A stretch of DNA of 64,000 nt from Corallococcus macrosporus (lineage in GTDB: Bacteria; Myxococcota; Myxococcia; Myxococcales; Myxococcaceae), in the NCBI RefSeq assembly GCF_017302985.1, contig NZ_JAFIMU010000013.1, forward strand, positions 310,001-374,000, in the 5' to 3' direction. Positions 44,378-53,673 of this stretch are shown here, in pieces. Both the position numbers and the translations under genes were made by a program. The notes beneath the pieces were generated by a model. The model ran no database searches and was not told the origin of the DNA. It saw nothing but the letters and a program-made list of their open reading frames with translations. Each line of letters opens with the position of its first letter. Positions within the stretch are counted from its first letter, which is position 1.

Positions 44378-46902
44378 AGGTCCTGGGCCTCCTCGTAGGA
44401 CAGCGCGACGCCGTCGCTCTCGCCGGCCGGCGGTGCCCATGCGAGCAGCTCTCCTGGCGCGGTCGCGATGCGCTCGAAGAGGGCCGGTGGCGTGCCTTCA
44501 CGGTGCAGCCGCTGCACCACCACCGAGCGCAGTCCATCGATGCCCGCGAGCACGCCGTACACGTCCGACAGCTGGAGATCCTGTCCCAGCTCCACCCGGT
44601 CCGGATCCAGGAGGCCCAGCTCGCGCTCGGGGTCGCGATCCACGCCCAGCCGCAGGCGCGTCTCCTGGAGCACCGCGACCGGATCCGCGCCCTTCACCAC
44701 GCGCAGCAGCACCCGCAGCCGCACCTCCACCCGCTGCCGGTTGGCCAGGTGCAGCTCCACCCCGGGGGCCACTCGCGCTGCCAGGTGCGCGTGCAGCGCT
44801 TCCAGGTCGGATGCGCGCAGGGCCGCGCCCTCCGGGCCGGACACCACCACCTTCAAGGACCGGCGGCGCACGGCGTCGCGGAACACGTTCGCGCGGTGCA
44901 CGCCGTCGAACACCCGCGTCAGCGCCAGCACGTCCGGCAACGACACCGCTCGGTCCATCGCGCCCACCGTGGCGGGCCCGCGCACACGCGCCAGCGCGGG
45001 CGCCTCTGGATCCGTTCCACCGGCCAGCGGGAGTGGATTGAACGTCCGCTCCACGCAGGGATGCGGCGTCGCCATCGCCATCAACCGCAGCGCGGACCGG
45101 TTGCCTCCCGTCCCCCGCCCCACGCGATACCGGACCCGCACCTCCGCCCCCAGGGGCAACGCCGAGCCGTGGTCCTCACCTCCGAAGCGCAGGCGCGCGG
45201 CCCCGGCTGACAGCGGCTCCACCGCGAAGGCCAGCGCATCCGGCGCCGCGTCCAGGAGCGAGTCCACCGGCTGCCACGCGCGTCCCCCTATCGTGACGGA
45301 CACCTCCGGCCGGCGGCCTCCCGCGTGGCTCGGGTCGCGCAGCCACGTCACCGGCCCGTGAAGCAGCGGCACCGTGCGCAGGTCCAGCGCGGGCACGGCG
45401 ACCTCCTCCACCGTGGAGCCTTCGCTGACGAGCGTGTTGTTTCCCAGCAGCACCACCCGGTCCAATCCGTACGCGCGCGACAGCGGCGGCTGGAACGTCA
45501 CCTGTGTCATCGGCGTGCGCTGCCCGGGCGGAATCTCCATGCGCACTCGCAGCACGCGCAGCGCTTCGCGGTAGATCCGCTCGGTGCCCTTCGCGCCGCC
45601 GGGGCCCAGGCGCTCCACGTCCTCGGCCAGCACCAGCCAGTCTCCCGGACGCACCGGCGGCTCCTGCGACGTGAGCCCGGACGCATCCGTCAGCGCCAGC
45701 AGATAGACCGTGTCCGTGCCCGCCCCCGCCACGCCCAGCGGCCGGGCCGCCCCCGCCTCCGCGCCGAAGGCGAGGTCCGCACGGTTCAGCGCCTCGCTGC
45801 CCTTCAGGATGACGAGCTGATCCCGCGCCTCCTGGATGAGGCTGTTCACGAAGGCATCCAGGAACGTGACCATCTTGTCCAACCGCACGGCGTGCAGGGC
45901 CGGGTCCTCGTCCGCGCATGGCGCCAGGGCCGCCTCCAGCGCGGCCAGGGCCTCCGCCTGCCGCTTCTGCAGATTCCGGAGCTGGCGGGCGAGGATCTCC
46001 TGCGACTCGGACAACGCGCCCACGGGACGGCCGGGAGGAGGCACCGCCTGCGCCACGACCTTCTGGGCCTCGCACAGTTGTTCGCAGAGCGCGTCCAGGG
46101 TGCCCTTGCACGCGGCGTCCCCGCCCAGGTCCAGCGTCTTCATCAGCGACGCCAGCTTGCGGGCATCCTGCTTCGCTCGAGCCACCCGCCGCTCCTCCAG
46201 CGGACCGTGGCGCTGCACCTCGATGCGATCCTGAAGCCCCGCGACCACCGACCCCGGCCCGAAGATGCCACCCGTGGGCGCCGGAGCACCGGGCTCACCC
46301 GCCTGGCCGGAAGGCGCACCGGTGCCGCTACCGGCTCCGCCCGCGCCACCTCCCGTGCCCGTGCCCCCCGTTCCCGTGCCTCCACCTGTCCCCGTCCCCG
46401 TGCCCGTCTCCGCGCCCGTGCGAGGCGGCAGGAACGCGCGAAGCTCGTTGAGCTCCGGCAGCAGGCGCAGGGGCGCGAGCGTCTCGAAGACAGCGGCGGC
46501 CTCTTCCCCCTGCGCCGCGGAGTTCACGGCCGTCCCCGCCGGCAGCGTGCCGCGCACGTTCGCCTTGCATCGGAAGTGCTGGAGCCCCACCGCCGCGGTG
46601 CCCGGGCTCGGCCGGTAGCCGATGTGCCCGAGCAGCTTGGAGACGGAGTCCTCCAGCCGCGCGGTGGCGAGGAAGCCCTCCTCCGCCCACGCCTGCTGGT
46701 ACGTCCACAGCACATGCAGCGCCAGCGCCACGCTGTCGAGCAGCCCGCGCCCCAGGTCCACCGACGACGGTGCCGCGTACGCGAGCGGGTTCCACGTCGG
46801 TGCCTCGTCCAGCCGGGAGAAGACGACGCGCGCCGACTCTCCCAGCCGGATGCGGAGCTGCTCATGCGTCAGCGCCTGGTGCGTGGAAGGAACGCGGCTC
46901 AT
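44374..46902 (-). CDS. Baseplate J-like protein (Afp12-type)
   Basis: An 842-residue baseplate wedge protein. The N-terminus has helical packing segments (WNPLAYAAPSSVDLGRGLLD, LLGHIGYRPSPGTAAVG). A Thr/Gly low-complexity linker follows at about 165-205. A long middle region has the LNRADLAFGAEA-type segment, and the C-terminal baseplate-J region has LHLANRQRVEVRLRVLLRVV and LQLSDVYGVLAGIDGLRSVV. These proteins form the ring of wedges around the hub that triggers contraction. Its ATG overlaps the stop of the other J protein. The Thr-Gly linker (codons ACG/GGC, nucleotides about 46320-46420) is unusual for a baseplate protein. Confidence 0.85.
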   Translation of the reverse strand: MSRVPSTHQALTHEQLRIRLGESARVVFSRLDEAPTWNPLAYAAPSSVDLGRGLLDSVALALHVLWTYQQAWAEEGFLATARLEDSVSKLLGHIGYRPSPGTAAVGLQHFRCKANVRGTLPAGTAVNSAAQGEEAAAVFETLAPLRLLPELNELRAFLPPRTGAETGTGTGTGGGTGTGGTGTGGGAGGAGSGTGAPSGQAGEPGAPAPTGGIFGPGSVVAGLQDRIEVQRHGPLEERRVARAKQDARKLASLMKTLDLGGDAACKGTLDALCEQLCEAQKVVAQAVPPPGRPVGALSESQEILARQLRNLQKRQAEALAALEAALAPCADEDPALHAVRLDKMVTFLDAFVNSLIQEARDQLVILKGSEALNRADLAFGAEAGAARPLGVAGAGTDTVYLLALTDASGLTSQEPPVRPGDWLVLAEDVERLGPGGAKGTERIYREALRVLRVRMEIPPGQRTPMTQVTFQPPLSRAYGLDRVVLLGNNTLVSEGSTVEEVAVPALDLRTVPLLHGPVTWLRDPSHAGGRRPEVSVTIGGRAWQPVDSLLDAAPDALAFAVEPLSAGAARLRFGGEDHGSALPLGAEVRVRYRVGRGTGGNRSALRLMAMATPHPCVERTFNPLPLAGGTDPEAPALARVRGPATVGAMDRAVSLPDVLALTRVFDGVHRANVFRDAVRRRSLKVVVSGPEGAALRASDLEALHAHLAARVAPGVELHLANRQRVEVRLRVLLRVVKGADPVAVLQETRLRLGVDRDPERELGLLDPDRVELGQDLQLSDVYGVLAGIDGLRSVVVQRLHREGTPPALFERIATAPGELLAWAPPAGESDGVALSYEEAQDL

Positions 46903-49900
46903 CGCAGCCCTCCGCAGACCTGCACGGTGAGGACACCTTCCGAGCCCGGCCAGTAACCCCCGCGCGCGGTGGCCACCTCCTCCGGCCCGATGGGAATGAC
47001 GCCCGATTCCAGCCGCTCCTGCGCGTGGGGCTCCAGCCGGCGGAAGCGCTTCACCCGCACCGCCGTCACGCCCGGCACGCGCAGCACCGACTGGTACAGG
47101 TCCGCGAGCTGGACGTCGCCGTTCAGACCGGAGCGGTCCGGATCCAACAAGCCCCCATCTCCGGCAATGGCGCCCACCACCGCGTCACGCACCTGATCCG
47201 CCTGCGCGTGCGGCGCGGCGTCCACCTCCAGGTCCAGATCCAGCGGCACCCACCTGGGCGGCAGCGCTTCCACGTCCACGCCGAGCAGGCGGATCTCCTC
47301 CAACCGCCGCCGCACTCCGGCCCAGCGGCGCAGCAGCTCGTCGCGGTCCAGCGTGTCCTCGTCGCGCAGCAGCACCGTCACGCGGATGACCGTGCGCAGG
47401 TCCCGGCTCACGACGCGCGCGGAAGCCCCGGCCACCTCCGGCAGTTGCTGGAGCATCCGCACATAGTCCTCGACGGTGACGGCGGACAGCGGCTGCGACA
47501 CACCCGCCGGCGCGCGGTAGCGGATGGAGTCGAGCGACTCCGGATCGCGCCCCCCCACCGCGGGCAGCGGGTTGTCCACGCGCACCAGCAGGCGCAGGTC
47601 GTCCATCGACTGGGCCAGCAGCTCGCCCGCGGACGCGGAGCGCTGCGGATCCAACGGCACCTGGAGCAGCCGCGTGAGCACGCCCTCGCCCACGTTGGCC
47701 ACCGTCCCCAGGCCGATGCGCAGCGACAGCCCCAGCGTCGTCTCCCGGGGTGGCAGCGCGGCGCCGTTGACGCCATCGCCCCAGCGCAGGCTGGCACCGC
47801 CCGTGGGGGTCGCGCGCAGCACGACGACTTCATCCCCCGGGCCCTGGACGGACAGGTCGTCCACCAGCGTCCACGGGTCGTCCTCCACGCTCACCTGGAG
47901 CTGGGGCGTCCCGCGCCGCGACGTCTCGCCCGGCAGCGGATACCCGGAGGCCTGGACGCTGACGGGGTGGAACGGCAGGGCCCACTCGCGCTCCTGGCTG
48001 CCGTCCACGACGGGCGACAGCAGCGCGCGCCACTGCGCGAGGCTGCGAGCGAAGGGCTCCGCCGAGTCCGCTTCGAAGCCCTCCGGAAGCGGCGTCACCG
48101 GCAGTCCGTGATGCGCGGGCACCACGTTCCCCAGCACCGTCGCGCGAGGTCCGGGCGCGGGGTCACCTGGGGCCAGGAACGCCTCCGGTGCGAAGCGGCG
48201 GGGATCCCACCCGACGAAGGTCGTATCGGTGGCGAGCGCCACGGACGTCACGCGCACCACGTGCCCGCCCTCGCCGCGTCCCCGGTAGAGGATGAGCCAC
48301 CGGCCGGGCTCCAGCTCCGGATACAGGCCCGCGAGCGTGGCCCCGGTGTCTCCCGGCTGCACGGACTCCGCGAGCGTCACGGACTCCAGGCGGGGGAAGT
48401 ACGACAGGGGCGACTCGGTGACGAACACGAGGGAGTGCTCATCCGTGCTGGCATTCGCCACCAGCGTGTCGGCCGGAATCTCCAGCACGCCGCCTCCGGT
48501 GAGGAACTCCAGCGCGGTGGTGCCGGGCGGAAGCACCGGCAGGTGCAGCTCCTCCAGCCGCGCCTTCACCAGCGCCGCGAGCGCCGTGGGATCCAACCGG
48601 AACCGCAGCATCACCGTGGCGGAGAGCCCGGGGTCCGGCACGTAGTCCAGGCCGCGCGCGTGGTCCTCCACGGAGCGCCGCAGCCGGGCGTCCTCCAGGA
48701 AGCCCTCCACCACCGCGCGCTCCTGCTGGTACGCCAGCGAGTCGAGCTGCGCGGCCACCGCCTCCAGCAGCATGGTCGTGAAGTCCGCGGGCCCCCGGTC
48801 CTCCCACGGGGCCATCACCGTGCGGGCCCGCTCCAGCATCACCGCCAGCAGCGACTGCGCGTCGCGAGCGCGGTAGTCCACCAACGCCCCAGGCGCGGGA
48901 CGCTCCGGAGCCGAGAGCCACGGCCGAGGCTGCGGATCCCGCACGTCACATCCCGGCACCACGTCCGGAGCCCACGCGCCCACGAACGGCGCCGGATCGC
49001 GAGGCCCATCCCCCGGCACGGGCACCGCCGCGCGCGAGATGGCCGCATCCGGCACCAGCCGCAGGTCCACGGTCTCCGGGAGCGGCAGTCCACCGGTGAG
49101 GAGCACTGGAGGCACCTCCGGAGCACCGGGCGTGCGGTACGGCAGCGGCCCCACCTCCAGGAACGGCAGCCCCGCGCCCTGCGCGAACAGCGCGGGCGAA
49201 GCGGACAGCTCCGCGTCCGTCTCCAGCACGAAGGGCGCGCCGCCAATCGCCGTGAACAGCGAGTCGTACGCGCGGATCTCTCCCGGCCCCAGCCGCAGCC
49301 CGTGCACATGCCGGTGCCAGGAGAGCTGCGCCAGCAGCAACTGCTCGGCCTGGAGCCAGCCCGAGTGCACGGACGTCCAGGCCTCGTTACGCCGCACCAG
49401 CGCCGTGCGCAGACCGCCCTCCAGCTGCAGCGCGGTGCCGGTGATGACGAAGAGGGAGCAGTCCTCGACGGCGATCTCTCCCGGCGTGCCCACGTCCAGC
49501 ACCGGCTCCAGGCCACCGAGCGGCGCGGCCACGTGCAGGCCCACGACGTCCGCGTCGGAGGGGAACACCGGCAGCGTGAGCGGCCCCACGACCGAAGCCA
49601 GCAGGGCGTCCAGCGCGGCGGTGAGCCAGTCCGACCAGGCCGATGCCGGCTGCGAGGCCACCGGAACCGGCGCGGCCGACACGCGGCTCACCTCCACATC
49701 GCGAACCGCCACCGGCTCCAGGGAAGGTCCACCCAGCACCCGCATGCCCGTTGAGAGCGAACCGCCCGCGACGTCCTCCACCTGCCCGATGCCCGTTTCA
49801 ATGCCCCGCCCACCCAGCGCGAGCAGGCCCAGCGCGAACGCCCCCTGCACCCGCTGCACAGTGAAGCCGCGAACCTGCAACGCACCCACCGAGGCCGCCA

Positions 49901-50669
49901 CCAGGCCGGCGCCCCACTCCGACCCCAGCGACGTCACGTCGCTCACGGACACGTCCACCGCGGACAGACCCTCGCCCTCCTCCCGGGCCACCAGCACCCG
50001 AGCACCGGTCGCGCTTGCGCCAGACACCTTCGACACGGTGAGCCCGGACAGGTCCGCGCGAGTGAAGCCCGCCAGCTCCAAGCCCACGCCAGCGCCCACG
50101 CCCACGACGTCCCGCACGGACACGTCCGCCCACTGCGAACGCTGGCAGACCGCCCGCACGCCGAAAGCCTCACCCACCGTGGCCTCCACGCCCCCGATGG
50201 AGAGCCCAGTCACCCGGGCCTCCGCCGCCAGGAGCCGGAGCCCCGTAGCGTCCTCGCCCTTCGCCGCCATCACCGTGAGCGAGTCGATGGCCACCGTGCC
50301 GTCCGGCGTCTCCACACTCAGCGCCGCGCAGTCACCCGAAGCGTTGGCGCTGACCGAGACGTCCGCCACCTCCACCCGAGTCCCCAGGAGGACCAACCCG
50401 GCGTCCACCGCCACCACCGTCACGCCCGACAGGCCCGTGACGAGGCCGGTGACCTCAAGCGTTCCGCCCTCAAGCTTCAGCGTCACGCCCGGGCTGCCCG
50501 TGATCCGCAGCGCATGTGCCGGAGTGCCGACGACCAGGTCCGTGGTGAGCACGCCCTCGCCCAAGGGCAGCACCCACTCCACCTCGCCCGGAGGCGTCGC
50601 CGACAACGCGGCCTGGGCCGCCACGAGCGACGCCTCCAGAGGCAATGTCAGCAGGACGCGCGTGCTCAC
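46899..50669 (-). CDS. Baseplate J-like protein with N-terminal beta-helix (Afp11-type)
   Basis: A 1256-residue protein. The first 560 residues form a beta-rich, solenoid-like region of repeated short strands (VTLKLEGGTLEVTGLVTGLS, VEVADVSVSANASGDCA), which is not part of classical Afp11. From about 600 the baseplate-J fold begins (ARTVMAPWEDRGPADFTTML, QERAVVEGFLEDARLRRSVE). It continues with DSIRYRAPAGVSQPLSAVTV and the C-terminal VQLADLYQSVLRVPGVTAVR. GTG at 50669, behind GGAGG, is the start. It overlaps the stop of the small duplicated frame upstream, and a 96-98 bp duplication has copied its first codons. The beta-rich head may face outward from the baseplate. Confidence 0.85.
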   Translation of the reverse strand: MSTRVLLTLPLEASLVAAQAALSATPPGEVEWVLPLGEGVLTTDLVVGTPAHALRITGSPGVTLKLEGGTLEVTGLVTGLSGVTVVAVDAGLVLLGTRVEVADVSVSANASGDCAALSVETPDGTVAIDSLTVMAAKGEDATGLRLLAAEARVTGLSIGGVEATVGEAFGVRAVCQRSQWADVSVRDVVGVGAGVGLELAGFTRADLSGLTVSKVSGASATGARVLVAREEGEGLSAVDVSVSDVTSLGSEWGAGLVAASVGALQVRGFTVQRVQGAFALGLLALGGRGIETGIGQVEDVAGGSLSTGMRVLGGPSLEPVAVRDVEVSRVSAAPVPVASQPASAWSDWLTAALDALLASVVGPLTLPVFPSDADVVGLHVAAPLGGLEPVLDVGTPGEIAVEDCSLFVITGTALQLEGGLRTALVRRNEAWTSVHSGWLQAEQLLLAQLSWHRHVHGLRLGPGEIRAYDSLFTAIGGAPFVLETDAELSASPALFAQGAGLPFLEVGPLPYRTPGAPEVPPVLLTGGLPLPETVDLRLVPDAAISRAAVPVPGDGPRDPAPFVGAWAPDVVPGCDVRDPQPRPWLSAPERPAPGALVDYRARDAQSLLAVMLERARTVMAPWEDRGPADFTTMLLEAVAAQLDSLAYQQERAVVEGFLEDARLRRSVEDHARGLDYVPDPGLSATVMLRFRLDPTALAALVKARLEELHLPVLPPGTTALEFLTGGGVLEIPADTLVANASTDEHSLVFVTESPLSYFPRLESVTLAESVQPGDTGATLAGLYPELEPGRWLILYRGRGEGGHVVRVTSVALATDTTFVGWDPRRFAPEAFLAPGDPAPGPRATVLGNVVPAHHGLPVTPLPEGFEADSAEPFARSLAQWRALLSPVVDGSQEREWALPFHPVSVQASGYPLPGETSRRGTPQLQVSVEDDPWTLVDDLSVQGPGDEVVVLRATPTGGASLRWGDGVNGAALPPRETTLGLSLRIGLGTVANVGEGVLTRLLQVPLDPQRSASAGELLAQSMDDLRLLVRVDNPLPAVGGRDPESLDSIRYRAPAGVSQPLSAVTVEDYVRMLQQLPEVAGASARVVSRDLRTVIRVTVLLRDEDTLDRDELLRRWAGVRRRLEEIRLLGVDVEALPPRWVPLDLDLEVDAAPHAQADQVRDAVVGAIAGDGGLLDPDRSGLNGDVQLADLYQSVLRVPGVTAVRVKRFRRLEPHAQERLESGVIPIGPEEVATARGGYWPGSEGVLTVQVCGGLR

Positions 50670-50930
50670 AGCGACGCCTCCAGGCCCCGGCGGAACAGCT
50701 CCGCATGCTCCTCACCCGTCGCGAGTGACGCCTCCAGTGGCCATGTCAGCAGGACACGCGCGCTCACGGCGAAGTCACCAAACCGCAGCGAAACGGCTCC
50801 GCGTGCACCTCGCCCGCAGCCAGCGACACCTCCAGCGACAATGTCAGCAGGACACGCGCTCACGGCGGCGCCTCCAGGTCCCGGCGGAACAGCTCCGCGT
50901 GCTCCTCGCCCGTCGCCAGCAGCGTGTAGA
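50640..50930. repeat. 96-98 bp tandem duplication at the gp25 / baseplate J gene boundary
   Basis: The boundary motif GTGAGCGC with the following RVLLT codons occurs at minus-strand starts 50863, 50767 and 50669, spaced 96 and 98 bp. Each unit fuses codons for the baseplate J N-terminus (RVLLT..LE.SL) to codons for the gp25 C-terminus (GE.HAE.FRR.LE). Two extra chimeric units therefore sit between the two real genes. Confidence 0.85.
50666..50767 (-). pseudogene. Chimeric 33-residue duplication frame
   Basis: A frame of 34 codons, GTG at 50767 to TGA at 50666, overlapping the baseplate J start. It begins like baseplate J (RVLLTWPLEASL) and ends like gp25 (GEEHAELFRRGLEASL). The neighbouring unit, 50764-50863, has the same layout but a two-base deletion near its start, so it is frameshifted. 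There is no strong Shine-Dalgarno sequence before 50767. Most likely a relic of tandem duplication, though coupled translation is possible. Confidence 0.5.
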
Positions 50931-51234
50931 GGATGTCCACGTAGAGCGTCGCGTCCTCGGCGCTCACCTTCACCGCGTCCAGGCGCACCACGTCGCGCAT
51001 GAACTCCTGCACGTTGAGCCGGATGATGTACTCGGCCGCGGCGGCGGCCTCGGGACTCGCCGCGCCGAACACCATCCGCTGCACTCCGCACCCGAAGCGC
51101 GGCCGGTTCACCCGCTCGCCGGGCAGCGTGAAGAGCAGCTGCTCCAGTTGCTGCCGGACGACCTGCGTGGGCCCCACCGTGCGAGGCGTACCCAGGTCTC
51201 CCAACTGGAAGGGGAAGTGCAGGCCGCGTCCCAT
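50860..51234 (-). CDS. gp25/gpW-like baseplate protein (Afp9-type)
   Basis: A 124-residue protein of the GPW/gp25 family, found in all contractile systems, that links the sheath to the baseplate wedges. Conserved features are FPFQLGDLGTPRT at the N-terminus, VRQQLEQLLFTLPGERVNRP, FGCGVQRMVFGAA, and the C-terminal helix-strand EYIIRLNVQEFMRDVVRL. Length is normal. The ATG at 51234 overlaps the stop of the hub gene (TGATG). Its last codons were duplicated twice in the spacer downstream. Confidence 0.92.
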   Translation of the reverse strand: MGRGLHFPFQLGDLGTPRTVGPTQVVRQQLEQLLFTLPGERVNRPRFGCGVQRMVFGAASPEAAAAAEYIIRLNVQEFMRDVVRLDAVKVSAEDATLYVDILYTLLATGEEHAELFRRDLEAPP

Positions 51235-52421
51235 CACGCCACCCCGTTGAGCGCGTCGCGCGCCAGGTCCACGTCCACCTCGTAGCGGGCCAGCGCCTCC
51301 GCCCACACCCAGCGGTGCCGCGCGCCGCGCACGTACCAGGTGCCGTCCATCAACTTCCCCGCGCCCACCAGCCCCACCGGACGCCGGGCGCGCAGGATGC
51401 GCTCGTACCGCAGCCCCTGCACCGTGCCGGTCGCCTCCGCCAGCCAGTCCGCCTCGCGGTAGTCCGCCCACGCCAGGTTCTCCACCTCCGGCACGTCGTG
51501 CGGCACGTCCACGAACTGCAGGCCCACCGCCTTCGTCTGCGGCCGCTTGGGCAGCACCGCCGCCATGCGCGCCTTCAGGATGTCCGCGCGGCTGGTGGTC
51601 CCCATGCGCGGGAAGCGCGGCTCCGTCACCGTGGAGGTGCGGATGCGCCGCGTGCGCTCGTCGATGTGCTCGCTCCGCAGCTCCGTGGGCCGGTGGCTCT
51701 CCCAGCGCGCCTTCAACTCGATGACCGACGGCGTGGAGCGAGGAATCAGCGACAGGTCCGGCTGCTTCGGTCCGGCCGGCCGGGGCAGGTGGAAGTGGCC
51801 CACGCACTCCGCCGCCGCGTTCGCGCCCGCGCCCACCGGGCCCTGCTTGCGCTCCACGAAGGCCTCGTAGCCATTGCGCCTGGCAAGCCACCGGATGAGC
51901 GACGCGTCCGTGCCGCGCTGGAGCACCACCGCGCGCGCCGGGTCGCGCACCGGCGCCGTCTCCTGCACGTCCAGCGCGAAGCCGTACTCACCGTAGAGCT
52001 GCCGCACGATGCCCGCGTCGGACAGCCCGCTGAAGGACCGCGTGCGCTCCTCCAGGTGCATCAGGCACGACGCGTCCAGCCCGTACACCTCCAGCGACGA
52101 GTCCGGCACGCGCGACGGGCCGAAGTACGGCTCCACCGCCGTGATGTACCCGTCGAACACCACCTCCTGCACGTCCGGCGCCTCGCTGTCCGGAAGCCCC
52201 AGCCCGAAGCTGATGGTGATGCGCTTGAGCAGCGCGAACCGGCCGTCCGCCAGCGCGTCCCAGTCCCCCGCGTCCGTGGGCGCCATGTCCAGGGACAGGT
52301 GGAAGGACGACGCGTCGTCGGTGCGCTCGTCCACCTCCAGGCGTGACACCCGGCTGCGGGCGTCCGTCACCGGCTGCCCGTCAATCCAGAGCTGGAGGAA
52401 CGCCGCGCGCTGCTCCGCCAT
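51234..52421 (-). CDS. Phage late control D / gp27-like hub protein
   Basis: A 395-residue protein of the gpD/gp27 hub type, equivalent to the N-terminal half of Afp8 and VgrG. Key features are the beta-rich start (LQLWIDGQPVTDARSRVSRL), FDGYITAVEPYFG and the second barrel with IVRQLYGEYGFALDV and VLQRGTDASLIRWLARRNGY, a sequence pattern typical of this family. It sits between tube and spike and changes the symmetry from six to three. I chose the ATG at 52421, which overlaps the LysM gene stop. The gp5-like spike half is on a separate gene at 30939-32126. Confidence 0.9.
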   Translation of the reverse strand: MAEQRAAFLQLWIDGQPVTDARSRVSRLEVDERTDDASSFHLSLDMAPTDAGDWDALADGRFALLKRITISFGLGLPDSEAPDVQEVVFDGYITAVEPYFGPSRVPDSSLEVYGLDASCLMHLEERTRSFSGLSDAGIVRQLYGEYGFALDVQETAPVRDPARAVVLQRGTDASLIRWLARRNGYEAFVERKQGPVGAGANAAAECVGHFHLPRPAGPKQPDLSLIPRSTPSVIELKARWESHRPTELRSEHIDERTRRIRTSTVTEPRFPRMGTTSRADILKARMAAVLPKRPQTKAVGLQFVDVPHDVPEVENLAWADYREADWLAEATGTVQGLRYERILRARRPVGLVGAGKLMDGTWYVRGARHRWVWAEALARYEVDVDLARDALNGVA

Positions 52422-52699
52422 CAGGGCTTCTCCGGGATGAGCAGCACCGTGCCCGGCACCAGGAGCGCCTCGGGCTCGAAGGTCGGGTTGGCGTCCACGA
52501 TGCGCCACGCCTGGAACGGGTCGCTGAAGTAGCGCTGCGCGAGCAGGTCCAACCGGTCCCCCGCCACCACCTTGTGCAAGAGGGACGTGGGCACGCGCGG
52601 CGCCACGCGGGGCACGTACAGCGACACCGTGGCGCCCTCCGGGCCCAGCGGCACCGCGTACGTCGGCAGGTCCTTGTGTCGCGAGGAGGGGTCGCTCAT
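52421..52699 (-). CDS. LysM-domain tail protein (Afp7 C-terminal half)
   Basis: A 92-residue protein. The C-terminal 50 residues form a LysM-type domain: VVAGDRLDLLAQRYFSDPFQ and LLVPGTVLLIPEKP. In phages and eCIS, such domains join the tube adaptor to the hub. The N-terminus is a short beta-rich arm (YAVPLGPEGATVSLYVPRV). Afp7 carries this domain fused to a tube-like domain, which here is encoded by the gene directly upstream. Confidence 0.88.
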   Translation of the reverse strand: MSDPSSRHKDLPTYAVPLGPEGATVSLYVPRVAPRVPTSLLHKVVAGDRLDLLAQRYFSDPFQAWRIVDANPTFEPEALLVPGTVLLIPEKP

Positions 52700-52709
52700 G
52701 GCCGTCTCT

Positions 52710-53438
52710 TCAGCTCGCTCCGTTGAGCTTCACCTGCGGCGCCAGGGCCTGCGCGATGAGGGTGCTCGCGTCCGCGCCCTTCACCACCGCCAGGTCCTCC
52801 ATCCGCAGGCGCATGTCGCGCAGGTTCGCGAACGCCTGGGCCACCTTGTTGTTCGCCGCGTTCTCCCCCACCTCCAGGATGCGCATGCGCAGGTCCACCT
52901 CCGCGCGCAGCGGGTACAGGTCCGGGTCGAATCGCTGCTCCACGATGGTCATGCCGGTGATGACCACCGGGAAGGTGCGCGGCCCCAGCATCAGCAGCAG
53001 CTCCGTGGGGTTGAGCGACACGAGCTTCGTCGCGGGCTTCTTCTCCTCCTCGCCCGTCTGGTCCTTGCCCAGCGCCATGCCCTCCAGGATGGCCAGCTCC
53101 GGCAGCACGCCCTGGGTGCCCGCGCCCTTCGTGTCGCGCAGCAGAGCCTCCGTCACGTCGAAGACGAGCTTCAACGCAATCGTCTCGCTCTTGGCGTGCA
53201 GGCCGCCGCCGCGCTGGCCGTCGGTGAGGACCTTGGTCTGCTCGGGCGTCTTGCCGGGCTTCGTCTCCCACTGGCCCGCGCGCGTGCGCGTCACCGTCTC
53301 CGGGTTGTACTGGAAGCGCAGCGCGCGCACGGACGGCTCGGACTTCTTGTCGTCCGCCGTCTGCGGCAGCGTCACCAGCATGCCCTTCTGGAGCTGCTGG
53401 TCGAACGCGATGAGCGTCGGGTCCAGGTTGCGCGTCAT
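52710..53438 (-). CDS. Contractile injection system tube-adaptor protein (CIS_tube type)
   Basis: A 242-residue protein. The N-terminal half matches the CIS tube-adaptor family: LIAFDQQLQKGMLVTLPQ, then LRFQYNPETVTRTRAGQWE, and IALKLVFDVTEALLRD. The C-terminal half has beta-strand segments (TFPVVITGMTIVEQRFDPDL, RAEVDLRMRILEVGE). It would form the tube end that contacts the hub. The ATG at 53438 overlaps the upstream stop, and the LysM gene follows 10 bases after it ends, so this pair is a split Afp7. A longer frame upstream is a shadow of the preceding genes. Confidence 0.88.
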   Translation of the reverse strand: MTRNLDPTLIAFDQQLQKGMLVTLPQTADDKKSEPSVRALRFQYNPETVTRTRAGQWETKPGKTPEQTKVLTDGQRGGGLHAKSETIALKLVFDVTEALLRDTKGAGTQGVLPELAILEGMALGKDQTGEEEKKPATKLVSLNPTELLLMLGPRTFPVVITGMTIVEQRFDPDLYPLRAEVDLRMRILEVGENAANNKVAQAFANLRDMRLRMEDLAVVKGADASTLIAQALAPQVKLNGAS

Positions 53439-53653
53439 CCGTTGCCCCGGGCGCCGGTGCCGGTGGACTCGCGCTGGGCCAGGCCACGCGCGATGGCTTC
53501 GTTGTTCTTGTCCATCAGCGCCACCACCGTCTGGGTGAGCAGCTTCATGAACTCCTTGGGGTTCTCCGGGACGCTGCGCAGCATCCACGCGAGCTCCCGC
53601 TCCATCTCGCGGCGGGTGAGTCCGACCTGTCCTTGCACCGGGGGTGGGGCCAT
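53435..53653 (-). CDS. Small helical eCIS protein
   Basis: A 72-residue protein, mainly one helical hairpin (MERELAWMLRSVPENPKEFM, then KLLTQTVVALMDKNNEAIAR). The start at 53653 is preceded by GAGAGG. The family is not recognised. It lies between the 291-residue chaperone-like protein and the tube adaptor, a place often held by small tail-assembly proteins, so a chaperone role is possible. Overlap at both ends confirms it belongs to the operon. Confidence 0.65.
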   Translation of the reverse strand: MAPPPVQGQVGLTRREMERELAWMLRSVPENPKEFMKLLTQTVVALMDKNNEAIARGLAQRESTGTGARGNG

Positions 53654-53673
53654 GGCGTGTGCGTCCTCTCTCG

